Source: Stenotrophomonas_A sp002429615 (lineage in GTDB: Bacteria; Pseudomonadota; Gammaproteobacteria; Xanthomonadales; Xanthomonadaceae). Taken from it: a DNA stretch of 43,219 nt. How positions within the stretch are numbered: the first letter of the stretch is position 1; each line of letters opens with the position of its first letter. Shown piece by piece: positions 7,679 to 15,845 of the stretch. The DNA is taken from the NCBI GenBank assembly GCA_031987425.1, contig DALZZL010000017.1, positions 1-43,219 on the forward strand, read 5' to 3'. The translations under genes were made by a program, and so were the position numbers. Below the pieces are notes generated by a model that worked only from the letters and a program-made list of their open reading frames with translations, did not search any database and was not told the origin of the DNA.

Positions 7679-8026
7679 ATGTCCGACGCCGAAACTGATC
7701 GACCCCTGCTTGCCCGCCTCGACCAGCTGCCCGATGGCGGATTTCTCGAAGTGGAAGCGCAGGTGGAAGGCGACGCCGAGTCGTTGGTGCTGTATCGCGA
7801 CGGCGCGCAGGTGCGGGCGTGGTTGAACGTCTGTCCGCATGCCGGGCGCCGCCTGGACTGGGCGCCGGGGCAGTTCCTGAAGAGTTCGCAGGGGCATCTG
7901 GTGTGCGCCGCGCATGGCGCCTCGTTCGAGCTGCAGCACGGCGACTGCGTCTCCGGCCCGTGCCGGGGTGATCGCCTGCGCGCGGTTGGCGTTGCCGTCG
8001 CCGAAGGCGAGATCCGCCTGGCCTGA
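7679..8026 (+). CDS. small Rieske [2Fe-2S] ferredoxin-like protein
   Basis: Electron-transfer protein with one Rieske 2Fe-2S cluster, cytoplasmic (no signal peptide). 115 residues from ATG 7679. The cluster motif is complete: CPH in NVCPHAGRRLDW and CAAH in LVCAAHGASF, i.e. C-x-H and C-x2-H. A single-domain Rieske of this size resembles the small subunits of dioxygenase systems or NirD-like proteins, but no oxygenase or nitrite reductase is adjacent, so its partner is unknown. An in-frame ATG at 7649 would add ten residues with a C-P-C motif; neither start has a strong ribosome binding site. The permease gene converges on it, 4 nt away. Confidence 0.88.
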   Translation: MSDAETDRPLLARLDQLPDGGFLEVEAQVEGDAESLVLYRDGAQVRAWLNVCPHAGRRLDWAPGQFLKSSQGHLVCAAHGASFELQHGDCVSGPCRGDRLRAVGVAVAEGEIRLA

Positions 8027-8030
8027 GTCC

Positions 8031-9893
8031 CTACAGGGCGCCCCACCAGGTCATCAGGTGGATGACCCCGACCATCACCACGACGTAGATCATCGAGAGC
8101 GGCGCGCCCACCCGCCACAGTTCGCGCGGGGTGTAGTTGGCCGGGCCGGTGACCATGGAGATCACCGGATTGGAGGCGGTCATCAGGTTGTTGGAGGCCG
8201 ACAGCGCCACGATCAGCGCGAACGCGGTGGGATTGCCGCCAGCGGCCAGCGCCAGGTTGACCGCGATCGGCACCATCACGATGGTGGCCCCCACATGGCT
8301 GATCACCAGCGAGAACGCGGTGGTCAGCAGCGCCAGCGCGACTTCCAGCACCCAGACCGGAATGCCCTCGGGCAGGCGTTCGATGGTGTGCCCGGCGATC
8401 CAGGCCGCGGTGCCGCTGCTGTCCATCGCCCAGCCGAGCGGGATCAGCCCGGCCATCAGGAACACGGTCTTCCAGTTGATCGCCGCGTAGGCCTCGTCCA
8501 TGCGCAGCACGCCGGTGACCAGCATGCCGGCCACGCCGGTCATCAGGGTCAGCGATACCGGCAGCTTGGAGGTCAACGCGATCAGGATGGTGAGCGCGAA
8601 GATCGTCATCGCGATCTTGAACTTGTGCGGGCGCTGCTCGCCCTTCGGGTAGTCGGTGACGACGACGAAATCGCGCGTCTCCGCGGCCTGGCCGAGGTCC
8701 TGCCAGATGCTGTGGAACACCAGCATGTCGCCGGCGCGCAGCTTTTCCTGGCGCACGTCGTCGCGGATGACCTGCTTGTCGCGGTTGATCGCCAGCAGGC
8801 TGATGCCGCTCTGCTTGCGCAGGCGCAGCTCGCCGGCGCTCTTGCCGATGAAGCGTGAGTTCGGCGGGATCAGCGCCTCGGAGATGCCGGCGCGGCTGGG
8901 ATTGAACAGGTCGCCCAGGTGGCGCAGGCGCGAGGACATGCGCAGGAACTGGTTCTGCGCGAAGTCGGACACATGCGCGCGCGCGCCCATCACCCCGAGC
9001 ACGCTGCCGACCCAGATGCGCATGTCCGCCGGTGGCGCCAGGCGGGTGTCGTTGCCGGTCTTCAGCGCCAGCATCAGCGGCGCGTCGTGCAGCGCCTCCG
9101 CTTCGCCCAGGGTCATGCCGACCAGCGGGCTCTCGGCGCTGACCACCAGCTCGAACACGTCACCCTCGATGCCGTAGGTCTTGGCGAAATAGCTTTCCGT
9201 GCGCGCCGGAGTCACGCCATCGTTGGCCAGCGACTCTTCCTCCACCAGCTTGCGGTCGCCGTAGTAGCGGAAGTACAGCAGCGCGGCGACCAGCAGGGTG
9301 ACGCCGATCGGCAGCGGCGCGAACATGCGCAGCGGCTCGATGGTGGCCATGCCCGAGGGCAGGTTGTTGTTGGCCGAGATCAGCAGGTCGTTGAGCAGGA
9401 TCAGGGGCGAGTTGCCGACCATGGTCAGCGCGCCGCCCATCACGATCGCCGCGGCGATGGGCAGCAGCAGGCGCTGCAGGGTCAGCCCGGTGCGCGCGGC
9501 CAGGCGCGAGGCGACCGGCAGGTACAGCGCCATCACCGACGGGTTCTGCATGAACGAGGAGTTGAGGCCGGAGATGCCCAGGGTCATGGTCATCAGCCGC
9601 TTCTCGTTGCCATGCGAGCGGCGCAGCAGCCAGGAGGCGAGGCGGTTCAGCGCGCCGGTACGCTCAAGGCCGGCGCCGAGGATGGTGGTGGCGATGATGC
9701 TCATCACCGCGTTGCCCGAGAAGCCGCCGAAGATCTCCTCCGGCGCGATCAACCCGGTCACGCCCAGCACCACCAGCACGATCAGCGCGACCACGTCGGC
9801 GCGGATGCGCTCGAACAGGAACATCGCCATCGTGAAGCCGACCAACGCCAGCACCAGCTTCATGTCGTTGGTCAGCGTCAGCGCGGTTTCCAT
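8031..9893 (-). CDS. SLC13/DASS-family permease with RCK_C (TrkA-C) domains
   Basis: Inner-membrane sodium- or proton-coupled anion transporter of the SLC13 (divalent anion:Na+ symporter) type; likely substrates are sulfate or dicarboxylates, but specificity cannot be read. 620 residues from ATG 9893, chosen because AAGGAAA lies about 11 nt upstream and the membrane segment starts at once. Membrane helices fill residues 10-200. A cytoplasmic insert (about 220-390) contains two TrkA-C-like modules (FELVVSAESPLVGMTLGEAE and SRFIGKSAGELRLRKQSG), and a second helical half follows. Family signatures include NSSFMQNPSVMALYLP and SASNNLMTASNPVISMV, the paired SNT/SNN-type anion and sodium site regions. 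trmB lies 41 nt upstream on the same strand. Confidence 0.9.
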   Translation of the reverse strand: METALTLTNDMKLVLALVGFTMAMFLFERIRADVVALIVLVVLGVTGLIAPEEIFGGFSGNAVMSIIATTILGAGLERTGALNRLASWLLRRSHGNEKRLMTMTLGISGLNSSFMQNPSVMALYLPVASRLAARTGLTLQRLLLPIAAAIVMGGALTMVGNSPLILLNDLLISANNNLPSGMATIEPLRMFAPLPIGVTLLVAALLYFRYYGDRKLVEEESLANDGVTPARTESYFAKTYGIEGDVFELVVSAESPLVGMTLGEAEALHDAPLMLALKTGNDTRLAPPADMRIWVGSVLGVMGARAHVSDFAQNQFLRMSSRLRHLGDLFNPSRAGISEALIPPNSRFIGKSAGELRLRKQSGISLLAINRDKQVIRDDVRQEKLRAGDMLVFHSIWQDLGQAAETRDFVVVTDYPKGEQRPHKFKIAMTIFALTILIALTSKLPVSLTLMTGVAGMLVTGVLRMDEAYAAINWKTVFLMAGLIPLGWAMDSSGTAAWIAGHTIERLPEGIPVWVLEVALALLTTAFSLVISHVGATIVMVPIAVNLALAAGGNPTAFALIVALSASNNLMTASNPVISMVTGPANYTPRELWRVGAPLSMIYVVVMVGVIHLMTWWGAL

Positions 9894-9934
9894 GTCGCGG
9901 CGGGTTTCCTTGGGTGAGCGGGCCGGGGCGGGGC

Positions 9935-10669
9935 TCAGGTCCGATCGTAGAGCAGATCCCAGACGCCGTGGCCGAGCTTCTGGCCGCGCGTCTCGAAATG
10001 CGTCTGCGGGCGCCATTCCGGGCGCGGCACGTGGCCGCGCGCGCCGGCGCGGTTGACCAGGCCGTCGGTGGCATCGAGCACGTCCCACATCTGCTCGGCG
10101 TAGTTTTCCCAGTCGGTGGCGCAATGCAGGCGGCCGCCGGGGCGCAGCTTGCGCACCAGCAGCGCGGCGAAGGCCGGCTGCACCAGGCGGCGCTTGTTGT
10201 GGCGCTTCTTGTGCCAGGGATCGGGGAAGTAGATGCGCACCTCGTCCAGCGTGCCGTCGGCGATCTCCTTCTCCAGCACCTCCACCGCGTCATGGTGGTA
10301 GAGGCGCACGTTGTCGCTGCCATCCTCGGCCAGCGCATTGAGCAGGCGGCCCACGCCGGGCGCGTGCACCTCGATGCCGATGTAGTCGCGGCTCGGGTCC
10401 TGGCGTGCGGCGAAGCGCAGCGCGGCGCCATTGCCGAAGCCGATCTCCAGCACCTTCGGCGCCGGACGTCCGAACACGGCGTCGTAGTCGCGCGGTGCGC
10501 CGGTGAAGTCCAGGCCGAAGCGCGGCCAGGCGTCATCGAACGCGCGCTGCTGCGCCGGCGTGAAGCGGCCCTGGCGCAGCACGAAGCTGCGCACCTCGCG
10601 GCGGCCTTCGGTGACCGTGAACGGCTTGGGCGGTGCCTTGGATCCGCTGCTGGAGAACGGGTCGGTCAT
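9935..10669 (-). CDS. trmB: tRNA (guanine-N7)-methyltransferase
   Basis: Uses S-adenosylmethionine to methylate N7 of G46 in the tRNA variable loop. 244 residues from ATG 10669. N-terminal RREVRSFVLRQGRFTPAQQRA is typical of TrmB. The SAM-binding loop is LEIGFGNGAAL, followed by IGIEVHAPGVGRLL and the family signature YFPDPWHKKRHNKRR. Its ATG shares one base with the thiG stop codon (TGATG), so it is translationally coupled to thiG as the third gene of thiS-thiG-trmB. A longer open frame upstream is a shadow of thiG. Confidence 0.97.
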   Translation of the reverse strand: MTDPFSSSGSKAPPKPFTVTEGRREVRSFVLRQGRFTPAQQRAFDDAWPRFGLDFTGAPRDYDAVFGRPAPKVLEIGFGNGAALRFAARQDPSRDYIGIEVHAPGVGRLLNALAEDGSDNVRLYHHDAVEVLEKEIADGTLDEVRIYFPDPWHKKRHNKRRLVQPAFAALLVRKLRPGGRLHCATDWENYAEQMWDVLDATDGLVNRAGARGHVPRPEWRPQTHFETRGQKLGHGVWDLLYDRT

Positions 10670-11463
10670 CAGCCGACCAGCCCGTCCACCGGCGAGGACG
10701 CGCTGGCGTAGCGCTTGCGCGGGATGCGCCCGGCCAGGAACGCCTCGCGGCCGGCTTCCACGGCCTTGCGCATCGCGCTGGCCATCAGCACCGGCTGGCG
10801 CGCGCCGGCGATAGCGGTGTTCATCAGCACGCCGTCGCAGCCCAGTTCCATCGCGATGGCCGCGTCCGAGGCGGTGCCGACGCCGGCATCGACGATGATC
10901 GGTACCTTGGCGTCCTCGATGATCTGCAGCAGGTTGTACTTGTTCTGGATGCCCAGGCCCGAGCCGATCGGCGCGGCCAGCGGCATCACCGCCGCGCAGC
11001 CGATCTCCTCCAGGCGCTTGGCCAGGATCGGGTCGTCGCTGGTGTAGACCATCACGTCGAAGCCGTCGGCCACCAGCAGTTCGGCGGCCTTGAGCGTCTG
11101 CACCACGTCCGGGTACAGCGTCTTCTGGTCGCCCAGCACTTCCAGCTTGGTCAGGTTGTGGCCGTCGAGCAGCTCGCGCGCCAGCCGGCAGGTACGCACG
11201 GCGTCCTCGGCGGTGTAGCAGCCGGCGGTGTTGGGCAGGATGGTGTAGCGGTCCGGCGGCAGCGCGTCGAGCAGGTTCGGCTCGTTGGCGTTCTGGCCGA
11301 TGTTCACGCGGCGGATCGCCACGGTGACGATCTCGGCACCGGCGGCCTCGGTGGCCACGCGGGTTTCTTCGAGATCCTTGAACTTGCCCGTGCCGGTCAG
11401 CAGTCGGGAACGGTAGGTCTTGCCGGCGATGACCAGCGAATCGGGGGAGGTCGGGTTGCTCAT
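10669..11463 (-). CDS. thiG: thiazole synthase ThiG
   Basis: Forms the thiazole phosphate of thiamine from 1-deoxyxylulose 5-phosphate, dehydroglycine and the sulfur carried on ThiS thiocarboxylate. 264 residues from ATG 11463, a TIM barrel of normal length. Lys106 in LTKLEVLGDQKTLYPD is the expected Schiff-base lysine. Other signatures: SRLLTGTGKF, IRRVNIGQN, APIGSGLGIQN and the phosphate-binding IIVDAGVGTASDA. The gene lies 59 nt after thiS and overlaps trmB. The other thiamine genes (thiC, thiO/thiH, thiE) are not in the window. Confidence 0.98.
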   Translation of the reverse strand: MSNPTSPDSLVIAGKTYRSRLLTGTGKFKDLEETRVATEAAGAEIVTVAIRRVNIGQNANEPNLLDALPPDRYTILPNTAGCYTAEDAVRTCRLARELLDGHNLTKLEVLGDQKTLYPDVVQTLKAAELLVADGFDVMVYTSDDPILAKRLEEIGCAAVMPLAAPIGSGLGIQNKYNLLQIIEDAKVPIIVDAGVGTASDAAIAMELGCDGVLMNTAIAGARQPVLMASAMRKAVEAGREAFLAGRIPRKRYASASSPVDGLVG

Positions 11464-11522
11464 TGCACAATTATCACCCATCCCAGCCCCGGCCCGCTGC
11501 ATGCGCGCCGGCCGCGCGGGAC

Positions 11523-11723
11523 TCAGCCGCCGCCGAGCGCGTGCACGATCTCGATGCGGTCGCCCTCGGCCAGGCGGTGTTCGGCGTGGCGGCCGCGCGG
11601 CACGATCTCGCCGTTGATCTCCACCGCGACGCGGCGTTCGGCCAGGCCCTCGCTGCCGAGCAGGGTGGCCAGGGTGGTATCGGGGGCGATGTGGCGGGGT
11701 TCGCCATTGAGCTGGATGTCCAT
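11523..11723 (-). CDS. thiS: sulfur carrier protein ThiS
   Basis: Ubiquitin-fold sulfur carrier for thiamine thiazole synthesis. 66 residues, the usual size, ending in the diagnostic Gly-Gly(-Gly) tail (ALGGG) that is adenylated by ThiF and converted to a thiocarboxylate. Conserved core: LNGEP, TLATLL, VAVEINGEIVPR and GDRIEIVHALGGG. First gene of thiS-thiG-trmB. A perfect 9-bp hairpin lies 16 nt upstream of the start. No TPP riboswitch signature was seen in the leader, which is notable for a thiamine gene. Confidence 0.95.
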   Translation of the reverse strand: MDIQLNGEPRHIAPDTTLATLLGSEGLAERRVAVEINGEIVPRGRHAEHRLAEGDRIEIVHALGGG

Positions 11724-11739
11724 GTCATCATTGTCGCAT

Positions 11740-11760
11740 CGCGCGCCGAAACGGCGCGCG
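11740..11760. other. perfect 9-bp GC hairpin in thiS leader
   Basis: CGCGCGCCG (11740-11748), loop AAA, then CGGCGCGCG (11752-11760), ending 16 nt from the thiS start codon in the thiS-autotransporter intergenic region. In a thiS transcript it would sit just 5' of the ribosome-binding region. On the plus strand it is followed by CTTTCGTTTC, only a weak terminator tail. Confidence 0.5.
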
Positions 11761-11900
11761 CTTTCGTTTCATGCCGCAGTGCAGCGTGAGCGGGCACGGG
11801 CGCGGTGGAAAGATGCACCATGCACCATGCGCCTGCGTACGCTCGCAGGCAGGCGGTATCCACGATCCCCCAGGATCAAACAAAAAACAGGGAGTTCCCG

Positions 11901-13709
11901 ATGTCCTCGTCGTTCCGTCCGATCCGTTCCCTGATGGCCGTCGCCATCGCGCTGGCCTCGGCGCCGGCGTTCGCCGATTCGGCCTACAACCAGACCGTCT
12001 TCTTCGGCGACAGCCTTACCGACAGCGGCTACTACCGTCCGCTGCTGCCGGCGAGCGTGCAGCCGGTGACCGGCAAGTTCACCACCAACCCGGGCTGGGT
12101 GTGGGCCGAGTACGTCGCCGACTACTACGGCACCAACGCCGCGGCGAACGGCAACGGCCAGACCGGCGACAACTACGCTGCCGGCGGCGCGCGCGTGAAC
12201 GCCACCTCGGTCAGCGCGCTGGGCTCGGCGCCCTCGCTGGTCACCCAGGTCAACAACTACCTGACCGCCAATGGCGGCAAGGCCAACCCGAACGCGCTGT
12301 ACACCGTGTGGGGCGGCGCCAACGACCTGTTCGCCGTGGCCGCCGGTGCGCCGGCGCAGGCCACCATCGGCGCGGCCGTCACTGCGCAGGTCGGCATCGT
12401 CGGCCAGCTCGAAGCGGCCGGCGCCAAGTACGTGATGGTCCCGACCATTCCGGACATCGGCCTGACCCCGTCCTCGCGCGCGCTCGGCGCCGCCGGCATG
12501 GCGCAGGGCACCGCGCTGGCCACCGCCTACAACACCGCGCTGTTCTCCGGCCTGGAAACCGCCGGCCTGCGCGTGATCCCGGTCGATACCTTCCACATCC
12601 TGCAGGAAATCGTCGCCGACCCGGGCACCTACGGCTTCACCAACGTCACCGGCCAGGCCTGCACCGCGGTGCTGCCGACCTGCAACCCGACCAGCCTGGC
12701 CGAGGCCAACGCGCAGAACACCTGGCTGTTCGCCGACGGCGTGCACCCGACCACCGCCACCCACCAGATCCTCGGCCAGTACGCGCTGTCGATCCTGGAG
12801 GCGCCGCGCCTGCAGCAGGTGCTGACGCACTCGGCCGCGACCACCGGCCGTTCGCGCGCCGACCAGGTCGCCTGGCACCTGGATGGCAAGCCGGAATCCG
12901 ATGGCACCCGTTGGTGGGGCAGCGTGCGCGGCGACATGCAGCGCTACGACCACGCCGACCTGTACGACGGCATGGCCCCGGCCGGCCTGTTCGGCGTGGA
13001 CTGGAACCGTGGCGACCTGGTGTTCGGCGGCTTCGCCGGCTACGGCCGCATGGACGCCGATTTCGGCCAGAGCCGTGGCGACTTCACCCAGGACGACACC
13101 ACGCTGGGCGGCTTCTTCGGCTGGTACACCGGCCCGGTGTGGGTCAACGCGCAGGTCAGCTACAGCTGGCTGAGCTATGACGTGAACCGCAAGGTCCAGC
13201 TTGGCCCGGCCACCCGCGAGCACAAGGGCTCGGCCGACGGCAGCAACCTGACCGCCGCCGTCAACGCCGGCTACGAGCTGGGCGAGGGCAGCTTCAAGCA
13301 CGGTCCGGTGGTTGGCCTGACCTGGCAGAAGGTGAAGATGGACGGCTACGTCGAAGGCAACGAGAGCGCCACCGCGCTCGGCTACGGCGACCAGGACATC
13401 GACTCGCTGGTCGGCCGCGTGGGCTGGCAGTTCCGCCTGGACGGCGCTTCGGTCAAGCCGTACCTGCAGGTGACCTACGACCACGAGTTCGAGGACAACA
13501 AGGAAGCCAGCGCGTGGCTGCAGTCCATGCCGGACGTCGGCATGTACTACGTCCCGGGCATCGACTTCGATCGCGATTACGCCACCGTCGTCCTCGGCGC
13601 CCGCACCGGCGTGTGGGGCCTGCAGAGCAACTTCGGCGTGACCTCGACCACCGCGCAGAAGAGCGCGCGCGACATGACGGTGTTCGTCAACTTCAGCGGC
13701 GCGTTCTGA
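11901..13709 (+). CDS. GDSL esterase/lipase autotransporter (EstA-like, type Va secretion)
   Basis: Outer-membrane anchored lipolytic enzyme: a GDSL hydrolase passenger is displayed outside the cell by its own C-terminal beta-barrel. 602 residues from ATG 11901 (GGAG 7 nt upstream). Signal peptide residues 1-25 ending APAFA. The catalytic blocks are FFGDSLTDSG with Ser38, GGANDLF (block III Asn) and DGVHPT with Asp279 and His282. The autotransporter barrel (about residues 325-602) shows alternating aromatic strands such as RWWGSVRGDMQRYDH and LGGFFGWYTG and ends VFVNFSGAF, with the terminal Phe needed for Bam recognition. Two cysteines (QAC and TCN) lie in the passenger. The overall layout matches Pseudomonas EstA. 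A strong intrinsic terminator follows. Confidence 0.95.
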   Translation: MSSSFRPIRSLMAVAIALASAPAFADSAYNQTVFFGDSLTDSGYYRPLLPASVQPVTGKFTTNPGWVWAEYVADYYGTNAAANGNGQTGDNYAAGGARVNATSVSALGSAPSLVTQVNNYLTANGGKANPNALYTVWGGANDLFAVAAGAPAQATIGAAVTAQVGIVGQLEAAGAKYVMVPTIPDIGLTPSSRALGAAGMAQGTALATAYNTALFSGLETAGLRVIPVDTFHILQEIVADPGTYGFTNVTGQACTAVLPTCNPTSLAEANAQNTWLFADGVHPTTATHQILGQYALSILEAPRLQQVLTHSAATTGRSRADQVAWHLDGKPESDGTRWWGSVRGDMQRYDHADLYDGMAPAGLFGVDWNRGDLVFGGFAGYGRMDADFGQSRGDFTQDDTTLGGFFGWYTGPVWVNAQVSYSWLSYDVNRKVQLGPATREHKGSADGSNLTAAVNAGYELGEGSFKHGPVVGLTWQKVKMDGYVEGNESATALGYGDQDIDSLVGRVGWQFRLDGASVKPYLQVTYDHEFEDNKEASAWLQSMPDVGMYYVPGIDFDRDYATVVLGARTGVWGLQSNFGVTSTTAQKSARDMTVFVNFSGAF

Positions 13710-13736
13710 TCCAGCAACCGCGGCATGAAGTGCGAA

Positions 13737-13760
13737 GGGGCCGGCATTGCCGGCCCCTTT
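13737..13760 (+). terminator. intrinsic terminator of the esterase autotransporter
   Basis: Stem GGGGCCGGC (13737-13745), loop ATT, GCCGGCCCC (13749-13757), then TTT. It starts 27 nt after the stop codon. Confidence 0.85.
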
Positions 13761-13820
13761 CGTTTGCGCGGCCCGCATTGCGTTCGCTGGCGGCGGCCCC
13801 TAGACTTGCGCCAACGCCGC

Positions 13821-13894
13821 GCGGGCGTAGCTCAATGGTAGAGCTGTAGCTTCCCAAGCTACTGACGTGGGTTCGATTCCCATCGCCCGCTCCA
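13821..13894 (+). tRNA. tRNA-Gly (anticodon CCC)
   Basis: Complete 74-nt cloverleaf with encoded CCA. Acceptor stem GCGGGCG/CGCCCGC with discriminator T. D-arm TAGCTCAATGGTAGAGCT. Anticodon stem GTAGC/GCTAC with loop TTCCCAA, giving anticodon CCC (reads GGG). T-arm GTGGGTTCGATTCCCAT. Closely resembles E. coli glyU. Lies alone between the esterase terminator and rimK. Confidence 0.97.
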
Positions 13895-13977
13895 TCTTCC
13901 AGGCCGCCTTCCGCGCCTGAGGCTTCACTTCACCGGGCCGGGCAAGATGCGTCCGGCCTGCTCCGCGACCAGCCGCG

Positions 13978-14901
13978 ATGAAGCTCGCCATCCTTTCCCG
14001 CAACAGTAAGCTGTACTCCACCCGGCGCCTGGTGGAAGCCGCGCGCGAGCGCGGGCATACCGTGCGCATCCTCGACCCGCTGCGCTGCTACATGCGCATC
14101 GCCGCCGGGCAGTTCTCCATGCACTACAAGGGCAAGGCGATCACCGGGTTCGACGCGGTGATCCCGCGCATCGGTGCCTCGGTCACCCGCTACGGCACCG
14201 CGGTGCTGCGCCAGTTCGAAATGATGGGGACCTACAGCCCCAACCCGTCCGACGCGATCCTGCGCGGGCGCGACAAGCTGCGTGCCCACCAGCTGCTGGC
14301 GGCGCAGGGCATCGACATGCCGGTGACCGTGTTCGGCGACAACCCGGACGACACCCAGGACCTGCTGTCCATGCTCGGCCCGCCGCCGCACGTGGTGAAG
14401 CTGAACGAGGGTGCCCAGGGCACCGGCGTGATCCTGACCGAGAAGGCCAGCGCCTCGCGCGGCGTGGTCGAGGCGCTGCGGGGGCTGTACGCCAACTTCC
14501 TGGTCCAGGAGTTCATCGGCGAGGCGGAGGGGGCGGACCTGCGTTGCTTCGTGGTCGGCGACCAGGTCGTGGCGGCCATGCGCCGGCAGGCGGCCGAGGG
14601 CGATTTCCGTTCCAACCTGCACCTGGGCGGCAGCGCCAGCGCCGCCGTCGCGACCGAGCAGGAATGCGACGTGGCGGTGCGCTCGGCGCGGGCGCTGGGC
14701 CTGGAGGTGGCGGGGGTGGATTTGATCCGGTCCCGGCGCGGCCCGCTGGTGCTGGAGGTCAACTCGACCCCGGGCCTGGAAGGGGTCGAAGCGGCCTGCG
14801 GGGTGGACGTGGCCGGGGCGGTCATGGCCCGGATCGAGGCGGCCGTGGCAGCGGGGACGACCAAGCCGGTACGTCCATCGCGTCGCCGGGCAACTTCTTA
14901 G
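13978..14901 (+). CDS. rimK: RimK-type ATP-grasp ligase (ribosomal protein S6 glutamate ligase)
   Basis: ATP-grasp enzyme that adds glutamate residues to the C-terminus of ribosomal protein S6, with poly-glutamate synthetase activity known in the family. 307 residues, close to E. coli RimK (300), with high similarity of motifs: MKLAILSRNSKLYSTRRLVEA, PRIGASVTRYGTAVLRQFE, RGRDKLRAHQLLA, the ATP-grasp lysine and loop in VVKLNEGAQGTGV, FIGEAEGADLRCFVVG, and the metal-binding LEVNSTPGLEG. Start ATG 13978 lacks an obvious Shine-Dalgarno. It lies 83 nt after the tRNA. The protease partner often found near rimK is absent. Confidence 0.93.
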   Translation: MKLAILSRNSKLYSTRRLVEAARERGHTVRILDPLRCYMRIAAGQFSMHYKGKAITGFDAVIPRIGASVTRYGTAVLRQFEMMGTYSPNPSDAILRGRDKLRAHQLLAAQGIDMPVTVFGDNPDDTQDLLSMLGPPPHVVKLNEGAQGTGVILTEKASASRGVVEALRGLYANFLVQEFIGEAEGADLRCFVVGDQVVAAMRRQAAEGDFRSNLHLGGSASAAVATEQECDVAVRSARALGLEVAGVDLIRSRRGPLVLEVNSTPGLEGVEAACGVDVAGAVMARIEAAVAAGTTKPVRPSRRRATS

Positions 14902-14910
14902 TAAAAATTT

Positions 14911-14920
14911 AACGATCGTT
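14911..14920. promoter_or_regulatory. AACGATCGTT palindrome in AT-rich context, operator candidate
   Basis: A perfect 10-bp palindrome in an AT-rich island (TTTAACGATCGTTTAATT) 10 nt after the rimK stop. The shape resembles TetR-family operators. It could control a transcript that ends at the terminator at 14993-15025. Function is inferred. Confidence 0.3.
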
Positions 14921-14992
14921 TAATTGGCGGGGGGCTAGCCTCTGTCGAACCGCAGCTCTGCCCTCGCAGGAAACGGTGAATCGGGATGTTTC

Positions 14993-15025
14993 GGCCCAGG
15001 CGCGGCCAGCGCCTGGGCCTTTTTG
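14993..15025 (+). terminator. intrinsic terminator
   Basis: 11-bp perfect stem GGCCCAGGCGC/GCGCCTGGGCC (14993-15003 and 15009-15019) with a five-nt loop, followed by TTTTTG. It lies 92 nt after the rimK stop, so it ends either rimK or a short independent RNA. Confidence 0.9.
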
Positions 15026-15064
15026 TTGCCTGGCCGGCGGCGCAGGCTGCCCGGGAAGGCGCGA

Positions 15065-15093
15065 TTTACCCGGTCAAGGGCATGGATTACAGT
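15065..15093 (+). promoter_or_regulatory. candidate sigma-70 promoter for the secreted small protein
   Basis: TTTACC (15065-15070), 17-nt spacer, TACAGT (15088-15093), placed about 36 nt upstream of the start at 15130. Each hexamer matches consensus at 4 of 6 positions. Confidence 0.4.
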
Positions 15094-15129
15094 CGGTTTT
15101 CTTCTCCCATAGCTAAGGATGGTTGCTTC

Positions 15130-15618
15130 ATGAAGACGTTCGTCCGCACGTTGTTGCTCTCCTCCCTCGTGCTTGCCGCCAGCGCCGTCGCCGCGCCGGC
15201 ACAGGCTCCGCTGGATTTGCACAATTCGTCGGAGGTGGTGGCCAAGCAGCTGCAGAAGATCAACAAGGAGCTGGCCGACGGCGAGACCTATTCGGAAATC
15301 TCGGTCGAGAACCGCAGCAAGGTGCGCGAGGCGCTGGGCCGCATCACGGCCGCGCTGGACGCTGCGGGCGGCCGCCCGCTGACGGCGGAAGCCGAGACCC
15401 AGGCGTTCAACGACCAGGAAGTCGTCAACACGCTGCTGACCGGCGCCAAGGAAGACAGCCGCGTGGTCTGCGAGCGCGAGAAGCAGATGGGCTCCAACCG
15501 CATCACCTCCAAGTGCATGACCGTCGCCGAGCGCCGGCGCCTGCGCGAACAGGGTGAGCGCGCCACGCGTGACCTGTCGCAGCGCCAGCTGCAGTTCGAT
15601 CCGCGCGGCGGCCAGTAA
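15130..15618 (+). CDS. secreted protein of unknown function with paired cysteines
   Basis: 162 residues from ATG 15130 with AAGGA about 9 nt upstream. A Sec signal peptide (MKTFVRTLLLSSLVLAASAVAAPAQA) directs export. The mature part is mostly helical and charged (SSEVVAKQLQKINKELADG..., SKVREALGRITAAL), followed by a conserved-looking block with two cysteines: RVVCEREKQMGSN...SKCMTVAERRRLREQ. The cysteines probably form a disulfide in the periplasm. The function is not recognised. I have an impression that xanthomonads carry similar proteins with a C-x-(R/E)-E...C-M-T-x-x-E-R motif. It is flanked by terminators on both sides, so it is a single transcription unit just upstream of the two-component pair. 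Confidence 0.8.
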   Translation: MKTFVRTLLLSSLVLAASAVAAPAQAPLDLHNSSEVVAKQLQKINKELADGETYSEISVENRSKVREALGRITAALDAAGGRPLTAEAETQAFNDQEVVNTLLTGAKEDSRVVCEREKQMGSNRITSKCMTVAERRRLREQGERATRDLSQRQLQFDPRGGQ

Positions 15619-15715
15619 GGCGTCGGCCGGGTCGCACGTCGCGGCGGCCCGGCACTGAAGTGAATGCAAGTGCGTTGCCGGGCGGGACGCAACTTTCCGC
15701 CTGTCATCGTGTCTG

Positions 15716-15752
15716 ATCCCGTGAACGTCGCTGCGGCGTCAACGGGATTTTG
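15716..15752 (+). terminator. probable intrinsic terminator after the secreted small protein
   Basis: ATCCCGT (15716-15722) pairs with ACGGGAT (15742-15748). An interrupted inner GC stem (ACG and CGC) extends the hairpin, and TTTT follows. It lies about 100 nt after the stop at 15618. Confidence 0.55.
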
Positions 15753-15845
15753 ACGAGCGTCCGGGATGATGGTCGTTACATCCGCCGGCGCGGGCGGAGC
15801 TGCCGCCCCGCGACGCAACCGCAAGAACCGTAAAGGAACAACCAA

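Noticed and set aside
11724..11900. TPP riboswitch upstream of thiS
   Set aside because: No CTGAGA or other THI-box core was found on the minus strand; only hairpins unrelated to the TPP fold.
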